A stretch of 64,000 nt of DNA. Source: a bacterium. GTDB lineage: Bacteria > Hydrothermota > UBA3073 > JACQXS01 > JAQTXJ01. The stretch lies in NCBI GenBank assembly GCA_028716385.1, contig JAQUPX010000002.1, forward strand, positions 292,756 to 356,755. Direction: 5' to 3'. Below the pieces are notes generated by a model. The model saw only the letters and a program-made list of their open reading frames with translations, had not been told where the DNA came from and did no database searches. Both the position numbers and the translations under genes were made by a program. Positions 1 to 8,520 of the stretch are shown here, in pieces. Position 1 is the stretch's first letter; each line of letters starts with the position of its first letter.

Positions 1-4
1 AGAG

Positions 5-595
5 ATGATAAAGACTATTGGTTTAAAAAGGGGCACAGTAAAAATAGTTCCTTATTCTACTAAATGGCATACTGCATTTGAAAAAGAAAAAAAAGTGCTT
101 TCAAATATATTAAAAGGAAAATTTTTAGACATACAACATATTGGCAGCACTTCTATACCGGGACTGGTTGCAAAGCCGATACTTGACATTGCAATAGCAA
201 TCTCAAATATAAATATATTGGAAGAGTGTATAAAAAAATTAGAAAATAATGGGTATCAATACTTAGGGGACAAAGAAGGTAGAAAAAATTATCTCTTTGT
301 TAAGGGGGATGAAGATAATCGTACTCACTATATACATATCGTAGGAATAAATAGTTTAAATTGGAAAAATTACATTCTTTTCCGCGATTATTTAATAAGT
401 AACAAAGATTCCTACATAGAGTATTCAAAACTGAAAAAGAAATTAGCAAAAAGATTCTCTAATAACCGCAAAGAGTATACCAAATTGAAAGCTGATTTTA
501 TTGAAAAAATTATAGATGAAGCTAGGCAATCACAAGAAAAATTGCGAATACGGAAAGGGAAAAGCAAACGAAATGAAGAAAAAAATAAAAATTGA
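5..595 (+). CDS. GrpB/UPF0157 family protein
   Basis: This is a complete member of the GrpB (UPF0157) family, which has a nucleotidyltransferase fold and no settled substrate. The family signature HIGSTSIPGLVAKPILDIAI spans about residues 45-64. It contains the GS pair and the Asp expected of this fold. The length of 196 aa is slightly above the usual 160-180 because of a charged Lys/Arg/Glu-rich tail that overlaps the next gene. The start is the ATG right after an AGAG at the window edge, so no more of the ribosome site can be seen. It opens a run of thirteen same-strand genes for small modifying enzymes. The family call is secure; substrate and role are unknown. Confidence 0.85.
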   Translation: MIKTIGLKRGTVKIVPYSTKWHTAFEKEKKVLSNILKGKFLDIQHIGSTSIPGLVAKPILDIAIAISNINILEECIKKLENNGYQYLGDKEGRKNYLFVKGDEDNRTHYIHIVGINSLNWKNYILFRDYLISNKDSYIEYSKLKKKLAKRFSNNRKEYTKLKADFIEKIIDEARQSQEKLRIRKGKSKRNEEKNKN

Positions 596-1400
596 AGCAG
601 TAACTGTGAATCATAACACATCAATGTTTGTTGAACTGATGTTGCGGTCATTGTTTCAATATAATGATATCAGTGCTTTTGATTTGCATATAACAGTGCT
701 GGATAATAATTCCCATGATGAACATATATCTGCATTGAAACTCTTCATGGAAGAGCGAAATATTGCTTTTGTTCAGACCGGATTTGATATAGGTAAAAGA
801 CCAACGCCGGCAAAACATGGGGAAGCACTGTCTAATTTTGTCCTGAAGAATCGAAATTGTACCCATTACCTTTTTCTTGATTCAGATATGTGGTTTATTG
901 AGAAGGATACCATTTCAACAATGCTGTTTGAGTTAAATAAAGATTTAAAGTGTTTTGCCGTTCAAGCTAAAATATTTGGTTTTTACGCCAAACGAGTAAT
1001 TGAAGGTAGGGATGGTTACGTTGATGGAAACGATGTTAATAAAAACTATATTTTTGAGACAAAAATGGTAATTTCCAATGAAGAAACGCTATCTTTCCCT
1101 ACAGTTGTCCCGTTCCGATGTAGTCCGGTATGCTCTCTTATGAAAAATCTTCCCATATTTCATAAAGTTGTTGAAACGTTTGGGTTAAGTCCAATATTTA
1201 TTTATGGTGTAGATAAATCAAGATTTTACGATACTTTTGGACATATGACACATATGATGAATACTTATGGGTTTCATCACATTGTTTCTTCAAAGACAAT
1301 CAATCACTTTACAGAGACAGTAAATCGTCCGGAATATCGGGGTGTCAGAGATAAAGACTGTATGCGTATGCTTGAGGAACTACGTAAGATGCAAAAATAA
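573..1400 (+). CDS. Family 2-like glycosyltransferase
   Basis: A predicted cytoplasmic or membrane-associated glycosyltransferase with a GT-A fold. The N-terminus has the beta-strand/VNHNTS pattern of GT2 enzymes. ITVLDNNSHDE follows near residue 48, and a DxD-type metal and nucleotide-sugar motif (FLDSDMWF) lies near residue 103. I chose the ATG at 573 because GGAAAGGGA lies 12 bases upstream and the homologous-looking sequence begins at MKKKIKIEAVTVNHN. A start further upstream would only add a basic stretch inside the preceding gene. It overlaps the GrpB gene by 23 bp, which suggests co-expression. At 275 aa it is short, with no membrane segment. The sugar donor and acceptor are unknown. 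Confidence 0.75.
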   Translation: MKKKIKIEAVTVNHNTSMFVELMLRSLFQYNDISAFDLHITVLDNNSHDEHISALKLFMEERNIAFVQTGFDIGKRPTPAKHGEALSNFVLKNRNCTHYLFLDSDMWFIEKDTISTMLFELNKDLKCFAVQAKIFGFYAKRVIEGRDGYVDGNDVNKNYIFETKMVISNEETLSFPTVVPFRCSPVCSLMKNLPIFHKVVETFGLSPIFIYGVDKSRFYDTFGHMTHMMNTYGFHHIVSSKTINHFTETVNRPEYRGVRDKDCMRMLEELRKMQK

Positions 1401-1419
1401 TTTTTACGAAGAGAAAACA

Positions 1420-2001
1420 ATGATAAAAATAATACCGATACAACCGGGTCAATTAAACGAATATTCAAAGATATCCGGTGCTTTTAAAGTTTCTGCTGTT
1501 TTAAGAATTAATCATTTGGAAAATGGATTAAATGGAATAAAAATTTATGAAGAAAACATAGCTAATCCTTTTATTAAAGATTATGATAAATACGAAAAGC
1601 CAACAGAATGGAAAGATAAATGGAATCTTGAAAACTGGGGATTATTTGTCGCCCAAAATGATACAAATGAAACGATAGGTGGAGTTGTTATTGCATATGA
1701 CACTCCTGAAATACATATGCTTGAAGGTAGAAAAGATTTAACAGTTTTATGGGATATTAGAGTTCAACCCGAATATAGAGGAAAAGGGATAGGGAAATTA
1801 TTGTTTAATAAAGCAGTAGAGTATACAAAAGAAAAAAATTGTAAAATCATTAAAATAGAAACACAAAATAACAATGTAGACGCATGTGAGTTTTATAGTA
1901 AACAAGGATGCTGTTTGGAAGGAATACATTATGGCGTTTACAAGGAATTTCCTGATGAAATTCAATTATTATGGTACAAAAGGGTAGAAAATGACAAGTA
2001 A
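1420..2001 (+). CDS. GNAT family N-acetyltransferase
   Basis: This protein transfers an acyl group from acyl-CoA to an amine substrate that cannot be deduced from sequence. The acetyl-CoA pyrophosphate loop (motif A) is clear as RVQPEYRGKGIGKLLF, with R120-G-K-G-I-G125. It is followed by the motif B region ACEFYSKQGC, where Tyr is the usual general acid. I chose the ATG at 1420 because GAAGAGAA precedes it by a few bases and 193 aa fits the family; a longer frame would begin inside the glycosyltransferase gene. It lies 19 bp after that gene, in the same direction. Stand-alone GNATs of this kind often modify antibiotics, peptides or sugar amines, but nothing here chooses between those. Confidence 0.85.
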   Translation: MIKIIPIQPGQLNEYSKISGAFKVSAVLRINHLENGLNGIKIYEENIANPFIKDYDKYEKPTEWKDKWNLENWGLFVAQNDTNETIGGVVIAYDTPEIHMLEGRKDLTVLWDIRVQPEYRGKGIGKLLFNKAVEYTKEKNCKIIKIETQNNNVDACEFYSKQGCCLEGIHYGVYKEFPDEIQLLWYKRVENDK

Positions 2002-2024
2002 GATTTTTATTCCAAAGGGAAGAA

Positions 2025-2801
2025 ATGAAAATTATTAAAGACCGTCGGGAATATTCTCCCCATTTATATGATTTAAATAATGCAGTTGATGATATTGAAT
2101 TCTATCTGTCGCAAATTGACAAAAAGGTTCATAATATCCTGGAATTAGGATGTGGGACAGGAAGAGTACTTATTCCATTAGCAAAAAAAGGAGTAAACAT
2201 AACGGGAATTGATTACTCCCCGGCAATGATTACGGAGTGCTTACGGAAAATTAAAAAACAAGAATTAACCGGAAAAGCAAATGCTATTATGGGAAATATT
2301 TGTGATTTTAAATTGGATAAAACTTTTGATATGATTATTGCTTCTTTCCGTGTTATACAAGCGCTTGAAACTATTGCAGAACTTCACAACTGTTTGAATT
2401 GTATTAAAAAACATCTATCTGCGGGAGGGTTTTGTATATTAAACGTTTTCAATCCTTCCCTTTCAAAAGAAGAAATGGGGAAATCGTGGCGAAAAGAAGG
2501 AGAAACATTCTGCTGGGAAAAAATTGACTCTAAAACAGGACATAAAATAATACATTTTGACGAAAGACAAAAAATAGACCCTGGAAATCAGGTTTTATAT
2601 CCTACAATGATATACAGGGTGTATGATGGGGACAAACTGATAAATGAAGTAAGACAGGACATTGTTATGAAATATTATTATCCTGAGGAATTTGAATCAA
2701 TAATAGTAAATGCAGGGTTTGAGATTCAGGAAAAATATGGCGGGTATCACGGTGAAAAGTATGGTCAAGGGAAGGAACTGGTGATAAAATTTGGGGTGTA
2801 G
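2025..2801 (+). CDS. Class I SAM-dependent methyltransferase
   Basis: A soluble methyltransferase with a Rossmann-type SAM-binding fold. Motif I, ILELGCGTGRV, is at residues 38-48, and the acidic residue that binds the SAM ribose is in GIDYS about 18 residues later. The C-terminal half has the beta-rich pattern of small-molecule methyltransferases (Methyltransf_25/11 type). The 258 aa length is normal. A purine-rich AAAGGGAAGAA precedes the ATG. It is the first of three different methyltransferases in the opening 7.5 kb; the others are at 4899 and 6792. They are too dissimilar to be recent duplicates. The substrate is unknown. Confidence 0.85.
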   Translation: MKIIKDRREYSPHLYDLNNAVDDIEFYLSQIDKKVHNILELGCGTGRVLIPLAKKGVNITGIDYSPAMITECLRKIKKQELTGKANAIMGNICDFKLDKTFDMIIASFRVIQALETIAELHNCLNCIKKHLSAGGFCILNVFNPSLSKEEMGKSWRKEGETFCWEKIDSKTGHKIIHFDERQKIDPGNQVLYPTMIYRVYDGDKLINEVRQDIVMKYYYPEEFESIIVNAGFEIQEKYGGYHGEKYGQGKELVIKFGV

Positions 2802-2821
2802 CCCCACGAGGATAATAGAAA

Positions 2822-3403
2822 ATGAATGAGTTAGAGAGATTAAACACAAAGCTTGTCAGGGAAGCGGATAGATTATTAAAAGACTTCGGACTATTGAAAA
2901 CATTATCTAAATACGGGACTCCCATTATAACCGGAAGTTATGTGTTGAAACTAATGACATGGCGAGACTTGGATATATACATACAATTGAAAAAGTTTAA
3001 CGAACACAATTTTTTTGAACTGGGAAAGGAGATAATGTCAAAACTAAAACCTGACAGGATGCATTACAGGAATGAGCTTATAATGAAGGATATTGAATTT
3101 CCGATGGGGTTTTACTGGGGGATATATACAAAAATTCTCTCACAGAATACATGGAAAATTGATGTCTGGGCTATGGATTCACATAAGATGAAAGTTTACA
3201 AAAAGCAATTTGAGGATTTGAAATCAAAAGTCAATAAAGAGAATCGCATTAAAATATTGACAATCAAAAACCATTACTACAAACATCCCGAGTATCGAAA
3301 AAAATTCGTAAGCATAGATATTTACAATGCAGTAATTAAGGACAATGTAAGAACCATTGAAGAATTTTCAATTTGGCTTGCGAAAAATAAAGGGATATTA
3401 TGA
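2822..3403 (+). CDS. Nucleotidyltransferase-fold protein
   Basis: A predicted minimal nucleotidyltransferase. The family pattern appears as GSY at residues 38-40, followed by DLD at residues 49-51. A third acidic residue, in KIDVWAMD, lies near residue 120. Together these resemble the metal triad of aminoglycoside- or lincosamide-type nucleotidyltransferases. At 193 aa there is room for little beyond the catalytic domain. Its stop overlaps the start of the Nudix gene by ATGA, so the two are probably translationally coupled. A nucleotidyltransferase next to a nucleotide-diphosphate hydrolase suggests nucleotide chemistry, but the substrate cannot be read from the sequence. Confidence 0.65.
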   Translation: MNELERLNTKLVREADRLLKDFGLLKTLSKYGTPIITGSYVLKLMTWRDLDIYIQLKKFNEHNFFELGKEIMSKLKPDRMHYRNELIMKDIEFPMGFYWGIYTKILSQNTWKIDVWAMDSHKMKVYKKQFEDLKSKVNKENRIKILTIKNHYYKHPEYRKKFVSIDIYNAVIKDNVRTIEEFSIWLAKNKGIL

Positions 3404-3876
3404 AAAGAGCACCATTTGAAGTAGCGATTATACTTTTTCGAAAAACCAAAAAAGGAAGTTTTGAATATGCTATATTTAAAAGGAGCGATACCGAAGAATA
3501 TGCCGGGTATTGGCAGGTAGTTGCCGGCGGAGGCGAAGAAGGAGAATCTCATCTTCAGGCAGCAAAACGAGAAACATTAGAAGAAACAGGCATTAAGAAG
3601 GATATAAAGTTTTTTTTATTAAAAACAAAATCTTCCATACCTGTATATCATTTTGCTGCTCAAAAGTATTGGCCAAAAGACTTATACGTAATACCGGGCT
3701 ATTACTATGCTATAAACGGTTCTGACACTAAAATCGTTTTATCTGACGAACATTCGGAATACAAGTGGGTTCCCTATAAAACTGCAGCAAAGCTTTTGCA
3801 TTGGGAAGATGATAAAACGGCTCTCTGGGAATTGAATGAAAGATTATTAAATAATGATATTCCTCTGGAAAAATAA
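3400..3876 (+). CDS. Nudix hydrolase
   Basis: A small hydrolase of nucleoside diphosphates linked to another moiety. The Nudix box is complete from G43 to I65: glycine, five residues, Glu, seven residues, then RETLEETGI, matching GX5EX7REUXEEXGU. The overall shape (ILFRK near the N-terminus, EYKWV near the end) resembles the dATP pyrophosphohydrolase / dihydroneopterin triphosphate group. At 158 aa it is a single domain. Its ATG overlaps the stop of the nucleotidyltransferase gene (ATGA). The downstream gap holds two small palindromes, so this may end a transcription unit. The substrate is uncertain. Confidence 0.9.
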   Translation: MKRAPFEVAIILFRKTKKGSFEYAIFKRSDTEEYAGYWQVVAGGGEEGESHLQAAKRETLEETGIKKDIKFFLLKTKSSIPVYHFAAQKYWPKDLYVIPGYYYAINGSDTKIVLSDEHSEYKWVPYKTAAKLLHWEDDKTALWELNERLLNNDIPLEK

Positions 3877-3900
3877 GTTGCAAAAATGGAGATGGATGTT

Positions 3901-3941
3901 TTAGTATGTACTAAATAGTAATTTATAAGACACTATTACTA
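3901..3941. promoter_or_regulatory. Paired inverted repeats upstream of the formamidase-like gene
   Basis: TTAGTATGTACTAA (3901-3914) is a dyad with 6-base arms. It is followed by a second hairpin with arms TAGTAAT (3916-3922) and ATTACTA (3935-3941), ending 7 bases before the next ATG. This could be an operator or a weak hairpin in the leader; no clear promoter hexamers or U-tract accompany it. Confidence 0.3.
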
Positions 3942-3948
3942 ACTTTAT

Positions 3949-4848
3949 ATGCAAAAATTAACTAAAGAAAATTTATTTTGGAATAGAGGGGATTTATCGA
4001 CACTTCCCAAGATTCCACCTTTACGAGTATCCCGAAATGAATCTTTTCTCATTGAAACTATAGATACGGAACACAGGAATATTCTATCAAAATCGGATAT
4101 CTCTAAGCCTCAGGGACCTATGGCCGGAAATCCATGGACAGGCCCTGTCTATGTTGAAGGAATAAAAGCCGGAGACGTTATGTCAGTTTTTATTGAAGAT
4201 ATACGAGTTACAGACAATTGTTTCATAAAAATTAATGAGAACTCACTATTGCCTCCTGAATTCCTAAAAAATCAAGAAAATTTTATTTCAATATCAAATG
4301 GAATAGCACATTTCCCGGGAGGTATCAACATTCCAATTCGTCCTATGTTTGGGTGTTTTGGGGTTGTTCCACTTCAAATATATACCGACCCGTGGAAACA
4401 TGGTGGAAATATGGATATTCCTGATATTAGCGCCGGCAACATTATTCATCTTCGTTGTGAGCGAGATGGCGCTTTCTGGGGCTGTGGAGATGGACATGCC
4501 ATACAAGGAGAAGGCGAAATCAATGGTTTTTCTTTAGAGGTTTCTTTATTAGGACAAATTCGTATTGAAAAATCAAAGTACCGGAATTTGAAAACTATCC
4601 TTATAGAGACACCGGACAAGTTTATTACTGTAGGAATTGGGCATGACTTTAAAGAGTCAGTTATGGATGCTACTTACTCTATGGCTGATTTACTTTCAGA
4701 GAATAAAAACATAAGTATTCAGGATGCTTATCAATTTGTTAGTCATATAGGGGATACACGACTTGGAGCTGTATGGCCTGCGTGGTGCAAAAAATGGCAT
4801 ATCCCCATACCTGTATGTTTACATTTAAGGAAAGAATATTTTAGATAA
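3949..4848 (+). CDS. Acetamidase/formamidase family protein
   Basis: A member of the FmdA/AmdA family, which hydrolyses formamide, acetamide or related short amides to ammonia and the acid. The hallmark near residue 180, GCGDGHAIQGEGE, matches the GDxHAxQGDGE segment of the family. The N-terminal part (NRGDLSTLPKIPPLRVSRNESF) and the middle GNPWTGPVYVEG also fit. At 299 aa it is close to normal length. There is no signal peptide, so it should act in the cytoplasm. No recognisable Shine-Dalgarno precedes the ATG; the gene may have its own promoter among the palindromes upstream. The specific amide is unknown. Confidence 0.85.
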   Translation: MQKLTKENLFWNRGDLSTLPKIPPLRVSRNESFLIETIDTEHRNILSKSDISKPQGPMAGNPWTGPVYVEGIKAGDVMSVFIEDIRVTDNCFIKINENSLLPPEFLKNQENFISISNGIAHFPGGINIPIRPMFGCFGVVPLQIYTDPWKHGGNMDIPDISAGNIIHLRCERDGAFWGCGDGHAIQGEGEINGFSLEVSLLGQIRIEKSKYRNLKTILIETPDKFITVGIGHDFKESVMDATYSMADLLSENKNISIQDAYQFVSHIGDTRLGAVWPAWCKKWHIPIPVCLHLRKEYFR

Positions 4849-4898
4849 TTAGACGATGAATAAAAAAAGGGTCGGATAGTTCTAGTAAGAGGTGAAAG

Positions 4899-5834
4899 AT
4901 GAAAAAAACTGAAAAACCAATTAACTGGAGTGACCGGGAACACGTCAGAACTCTTGTCGAGCAGCGGAAATTCCTATGGAACGAGGATTATATTGATTTA
5001 TTAGCAAAACTTATCGGTTTAAAACCGGGAAATATCATTGCAGACATTGGGTGTGGGCTTGGTTATCTCGGTCATACATACGGTAAATTCATAACTCCGG
5101 GCGGGAAATACATTGGGGTTGACAAAAACGAAAAGCTTTTAATTATGGGCAGTAAGGCAAATAAGAGTTTTAAGTTCATAAGGAGTGGTGCAGAGAAAAT
5201 TCCTTTAAGAGATGAGTCCGTTGATTTTGCGATGTGCCATACTTTGCTGCTACACTTAAAAGAACCTGAAATTGCGATAAAAGAGATGATTCGTATTACG
5301 AAAAAACACGGCAAAGTAATCGCGTTTGAACCCAATAATTTTGGCGGTGTTTGTTCGGGATGGAATAATTTAAAGGAAACTCCCCTTGAAGAGTTACTTG
5401 AAAGGGTAGAGCATAATTATCGGATATACAAGGGTTTAGAAAAACTTGGATTCGGGGATTGGCGTATAGGAGAAAAGATGCCGTATCTTTTTAAGAAATA
5501 CGGGCTTAAGAATATTGAGGTGCGGATGAACGAGAAGGTTCACGCAATTATCCCGCCTTATAACACTCCTGAACGCAAGAAAAGGAGTAACGAACATCTA
5601 AAAAGTTTAGAAGATTTCTTAAAATCCACAAAAAGTAAGAGAAGAAAAAATCTTTTAGAAGGAAAGCAGTTTTATTTAGCAGGCGGAGGAAGTGAAGAGG
5701 GATTTGAAAGTTATATAAAAAACCAGGAGAAAAAATTGGGTAAGGAATCCGGAGAAGTAATTCGTATGTTAAAAGAAGAGAGTTTGTATGCTGCAGGAGG
5801 GAATTTTTTCTATGTAACAATAGGAGAGAAATGA
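4899..5834 (+). CDS. Class I SAM-dependent methyltransferase (UbiE-like fold)
   Basis: A soluble methyltransferase whose motif I is IADIGCGLGYL at residues 47-57, followed by GGKYIGVDKN, where the Asp should bind the SAM ribose. The segment AMCHTLLLHLKEPEIAIKEM is the usual motif II/III region of UbiE/Coq5-like enzymes. At 311 aa it is longer than the minimal fold, with a Lys/Glu-rich C-terminal third. AAGAGGTG upstream is the ribosome site. Its stop overlaps the next gene by ATGA, so this methyltransferase and the alpha/alpha-toroid protein are probably made together. The substrate is unknown. Confidence 0.85.
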   Translation: MKKTEKPINWSDREHVRTLVEQRKFLWNEDYIDLLAKLIGLKPGNIIADIGCGLGYLGHTYGKFITPGGKYIGVDKNEKLLIMGSKANKSFKFIRSGAEKIPLRDESVDFAMCHTLLLHLKEPEIAIKEMIRITKKHGKVIAFEPNNFGGVCSGWNNLKETPLEELLERVEHNYRIYKGLEKLGFGDWRIGEKMPYLFKKYGLKNIEVRMNEKVHAIIPPYNTPERKKRSNEHLKSLEDFLKSTKSKRRKNLLEGKQFYLAGGGSEEGFESYIKNQEKKLGKESGEVIRMLKEESLYAAGGNFFYVTIGEK

Positions 5835-6772
5835 GATGCACTGATACAATTATAGCAGCTTTTTTGGCACATCCAAAATATTGTAGGAGAGAAGATTTTA
5901 TTCAAACCGGCATCCAGTTTGTTCTTGATAATTACTGGACATTTGCTCGTTATTTACCGGTAAATGCTGCCAAAAGCACTCTTAATCAATGTTTACCTGA
6001 TATTACTCGTAAACATTTATCCACGGGGTTATGGGGCAAGAAGTTTGCTGAGAAAAAGTCATACGATATACTTAAAGCCCTTAAACATACGGGAATGTTA
6101 CAAAACCTGATTACTAATGGGACTTTACGCTATGACCCCTACAAGAGTTTTTATAAAAGTAAGAATTTCTATGGATTTCTCGTGCGACGTGATTTTATTG
6201 GCTCTCCCCTACCCGACGACGCGGTTTTACAACGTCAATTTATTTCTCAAGTTACACAAAGTCAGATGGATGATGGCTCATGGGAAGGGACAGTAATTTC
6301 TACCTCCATACAAATAGAAAAACTATTGGAACTTGGGCTCAGTGCGGATAACTCACATATAGTAAAAGGAGTAAACTGGCTCTTAAACCAATTTCGTGAA
6401 TCTGTTGAACGTCAAAGGCCGCATGTTTCTTGGAAAATATCTGTCAAGAACCTGTTCACCAGTGAAGATTGTAGAGCAGAGTTTCGCAGCGCATTAAAAG
6501 AGATGCCTGAAGAGGATCCAAAACATGGATGCTTTATGAGTCTTCCTTTAATCCAAACGGCATTTGCTCTCAGGACATTAGTTTGTCTTGGATTTGGAAA
6601 TGATGAGAGAGTATTGAAGGGATATGAGAGCCTTTTAGACATTCAGCTTATACCGGAGCGGCAACAGGGTTTAGATTCCAAACGACCGACAGGCAGTTGG
6701 TGTGCTATTGGCTGTCGCCAGATGGTAGAGGAAAGAGTAAAAACCGGACGGGAAGCAAAGCAGAAGGACTAA
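5831..6772 (+). CDS. Protein with prenyltransferase/squalene-cyclase-like alpha-toroid repeats
   Basis: The 313-residue protein has helical repeats of the alpha/alpha-toroid type. The clearest is QMDDGSWEGT near residue 142, a QW-like motif of the terpene cyclase and prenyltransferase repeat family, and a GCFMSLPLIQTAFALRTL-like helix follows. No catalytic DxDD of squalene-hopene cyclase and no clear zinc triad of protein prenyltransferases is visible, so an enzymatic role is not supported. The start is the ATG of an ATGA overlap with the preceding methyltransferase. Two methyltransferases flank it, which hints at one small pathway. A role as a terpenoid-binding or scaffold protein is only a guess. 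Confidence 0.5.
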   Translation: MRCTDTIIAAFLAHPKYCRREDFIQTGIQFVLDNYWTFARYLPVNAAKSTLNQCLPDITRKHLSTGLWGKKFAEKKSYDILKALKHTGMLQNLITNGTLRYDPYKSFYKSKNFYGFLVRRDFIGSPLPDDAVLQRQFISQVTQSQMDDGSWEGTVISTSIQIEKLLELGLSADNSHIVKGVNWLLNQFRESVERQRPHVSWKISVKNLFTSEDCRAEFRSALKEMPEEDPKHGCFMSLPLIQTAFALRTLVCLGFGNDERVLKGYESLLDIQLIPERQQGLDSKRPTGSWCAIGCRQMVEERVKTGREAKQKD

Positions 6773-6791
6773 CAATTGCGCATAAAATATA

Positions 6792-7466
6792 ATGGACAAA
6801 CTAACTGAATACTATTCCAAACGTGTTAAAGAGATGGAAAATTATTACGAATCTATTTATCACAGGGATGAGCCTGTAAGACAAGGCGAGCAAAGAGACA
6901 TTACAAAGGCAATAAAGAAAAACTTTTCCGGAAGGAAGGTTCTTGAAGTTGCCTGCGGAACAGGGTACTGGACGACTTTTTTATCTGAAGTGGCGAAAAG
7001 TATCGTGGCTATCGACAGCAGTGAGGCGGTTTTAACATCTGCGAAGTCAAAAACCTACAAATGCAAGATAACTTTTCGGAAGGGGAATGCGTATAAATTA
7101 CCCTTTACGGAAGGAGAGTTCGACGGCGGGCTTGCGAATTTCTGGTTTTCCCATATTCCAAAGAGCAAGATAAAGTCTTTCTTAAATAATTTCCACAGAG
7201 TGCTTAAAGATAAAGCTATAGTTTTTATGTGTGATAATATATTTAACGAAGGCGTTGGCGGTAAACTGATTAACGGCGGGAAAGGCGACAATAATACCTA
7301 CAAGATAAGAACTCTTGAAGATAACAAAGAATATAAAATATTGAAAAATTATTATTCTGAAAAACAAATCGTAGATATTTTAGGAAAAAACGTAAGTATT
7401 GTTGATATATATTTTGGAAAGTGTTTCTGGTATGTATGCTATGAAGTGAAGAAAAAACAAGGATAA
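6792..7466 (+). CDS. Class I SAM-dependent methyltransferase
   Basis: A short methyltransferase (224 aa) with motif I LEVACGTGYW at residues 51-60 and IDSSEAVL about 18 residues on for the SAM ribose. The segment FWFSHIPKSKIKSFL is a typical post-motif III region. The C-terminus is truncated relative to UbiE enzymes but intact as a fold. It sits 19 bp after the toroid gene and 5 bp before purN, in the same direction. The upstream sequence has only a weak ribosome site. It resembles small-molecule methyltransferases of the Methyltransf_11/25 group; the target is unknown. Confidence 0.85.
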   Translation: MDKLTEYYSKRVKEMENYYESIYHRDEPVRQGEQRDITKAIKKNFSGRKVLEVACGTGYWTTFLSEVAKSIVAIDSSEAVLTSAKSKTYKCKITFRKGNAYKLPFTEGEFDGGLANFWFSHIPKSKIKSFLNNFHRVLKDKAIVFMCDNIFNEGVGGKLINGGKGDNNTYKIRTLEDNKEYKILKNYYSEKQIVDILGKNVSIVDIYFGKCFWYVCYEVKKKQG

Positions 7467-7471
7467 AAATT

Positions 7472-8074
7472 ATGACAACATTAAATTTAGGGTTCTTTGC
7501 TTCACACGGTGGAACTAATATGCAGGCAATAATTGATGCCTGTAAAAAAGGACAACTCAATGCAAAACCTTGTGTCGTAATAAGCAATAATTCAGATTCA
7601 ATAGCGCTTCAACGGGCAGAAAAAGAAGGTATCCCATTCTATCACTTAAGCTCAAAGACTCATCCTGATTTTACGGAATTAGACAGGGTAATACTGGATG
7701 TATTAAAGAAGCACAATGTTAATCTTGTTATATTAGCCGGGTATATGAAAAAGCTAGGAATCAAAACTCTAGAAGCGTATAAAGGAAAAATACTAAACAT
7801 TCATCCTGCTTTATTGCCAAAATTTGGCGGGAAAGGAATGTATGGCAAATACGTTCACGAAGCAGTGTTGGCAGCAGGCGAGAATATTACAGGTGTAACA
7901 GTTCATATAGTAAATGAAGAATATGATAGCGGGCATATTGTAAATCAATGCCAGATGCCGGTACATGAAAATGATACGGTAGATACCTTGAGTGCAAGAG
8001 TTTTAGAAAGAGAACACGAGTTTTTTGTGGAAACTTTGCAGAAAATCAGCGAAGGAAAAATAAAACTGGGGTGA
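7472..8074 (+). CDS. purN: Phosphoribosylglycinamide formyltransferase
   Basis: PurN transfers a formyl group from 10-formyltetrahydrofolate to glycinamide ribonucleotide in purine synthesis. The catalytic region is clear: ILNIHPALLPKFGGKGMYG contains the essential Asn-x-His, and the catalytic Asp is in EEYDSGHIV. The N-terminal FFASHGGTNMQAII matches the phosphate-binding loop (GSGTNLQAI in typical enzymes), with HGG in place of GSG. At 200 aa the length is normal. It is separated from other purine genes here and overlaps the HIT gene by GTGA. It is either the housekeeping enzyme in a mixed operon or a paralogue formylating another amine, as the surrounding modifying enzymes would allow. Confidence 0.85.
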   Translation: MTTLNLGFFASHGGTNMQAIIDACKKGQLNAKPCVVISNNSDSIALQRAEKEGIPFYHLSSKTHPDFTELDRVILDVLKKHNVNLVILAGYMKKLGIKTLEAYKGKILNIHPALLPKFGGKGMYGKYVHEAVLAAGENITGVTVHIVNEEYDSGHIVNQCQMPVHENDTVDTLSARVLEREHEFFVETLQKISEGKIKLG

Positions 8075-8076
8075 AT

Positions 8077-8520
8077 ATGAAAGAAGAAAAATCAAATTGT
8101 ATATTCTGTAAAATCATAGAAGGGAAAGCTCCTGTAAGCATTGTTTACGAAGATGATAAAGTCTTAGTGTTTCCGACGACCAGTCCCGTAAATAAGGGAC
8201 ATATGTTAATTGTTCCGAAAAAACACGCTTCTTATTTAGCCGGACTTGATGAAGAGATTGTTTTACACGTCATTAAAATTGCAAGGAAAGTTACGGAAGC
8301 CATCAGGAAATCAAAGTACAAGTGTGAAGGTATAAACTGGTTTTTAGCTGACGGGGAATCTGCCGGACAAGAGGTTTTCCATTTCCATTTTCACGTTTAT
8401 CCAAGGTTTGAAAGTGACGGATTTGGGTTTAAGTATGATAAGGTAAAGAACTTTACTCATCCGGAACGTTCTGAATTAGATAGCGTTGCAGAGGAAATTA
8501 AAGCAAAATTAAAATGTTAA
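8077..8520 (+). CDS. HIT family nucleotide hydrolase/transferase
   Basis: A histidine-triad protein, which hydrolyses or transfers nucleoside monophosphates. The triad HFHFHVYP is at about residues 102-109, and the N-terminal CIFCKIIEGKAPVSIVYEDD is standard, including a Cys-x-x-Cys that binds zinc in some members. I prefer the ATG at 8077. A GTG at 8071, which would overlap the purN stop by GTGA, is the alternative and adds two residues. The length of about 147 aa is normal for a bacterial HIT protein. It ends overlapping the following nucleotidyltransferase gene. The physiological substrate is unknown. Confidence 0.9.
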   Translation: MKEEKSNCIFCKIIEGKAPVSIVYEDDKVLVFPTTSPVNKGHMLIVPKKHASYLAGLDEEIVLHVIKIARKVTEAIRKSKYKCEGINWFLADGESAGQEVFHFHFHVYPRFESDGFGFKYDKVKNFTHPERSELDSVAEEIKAKLKC

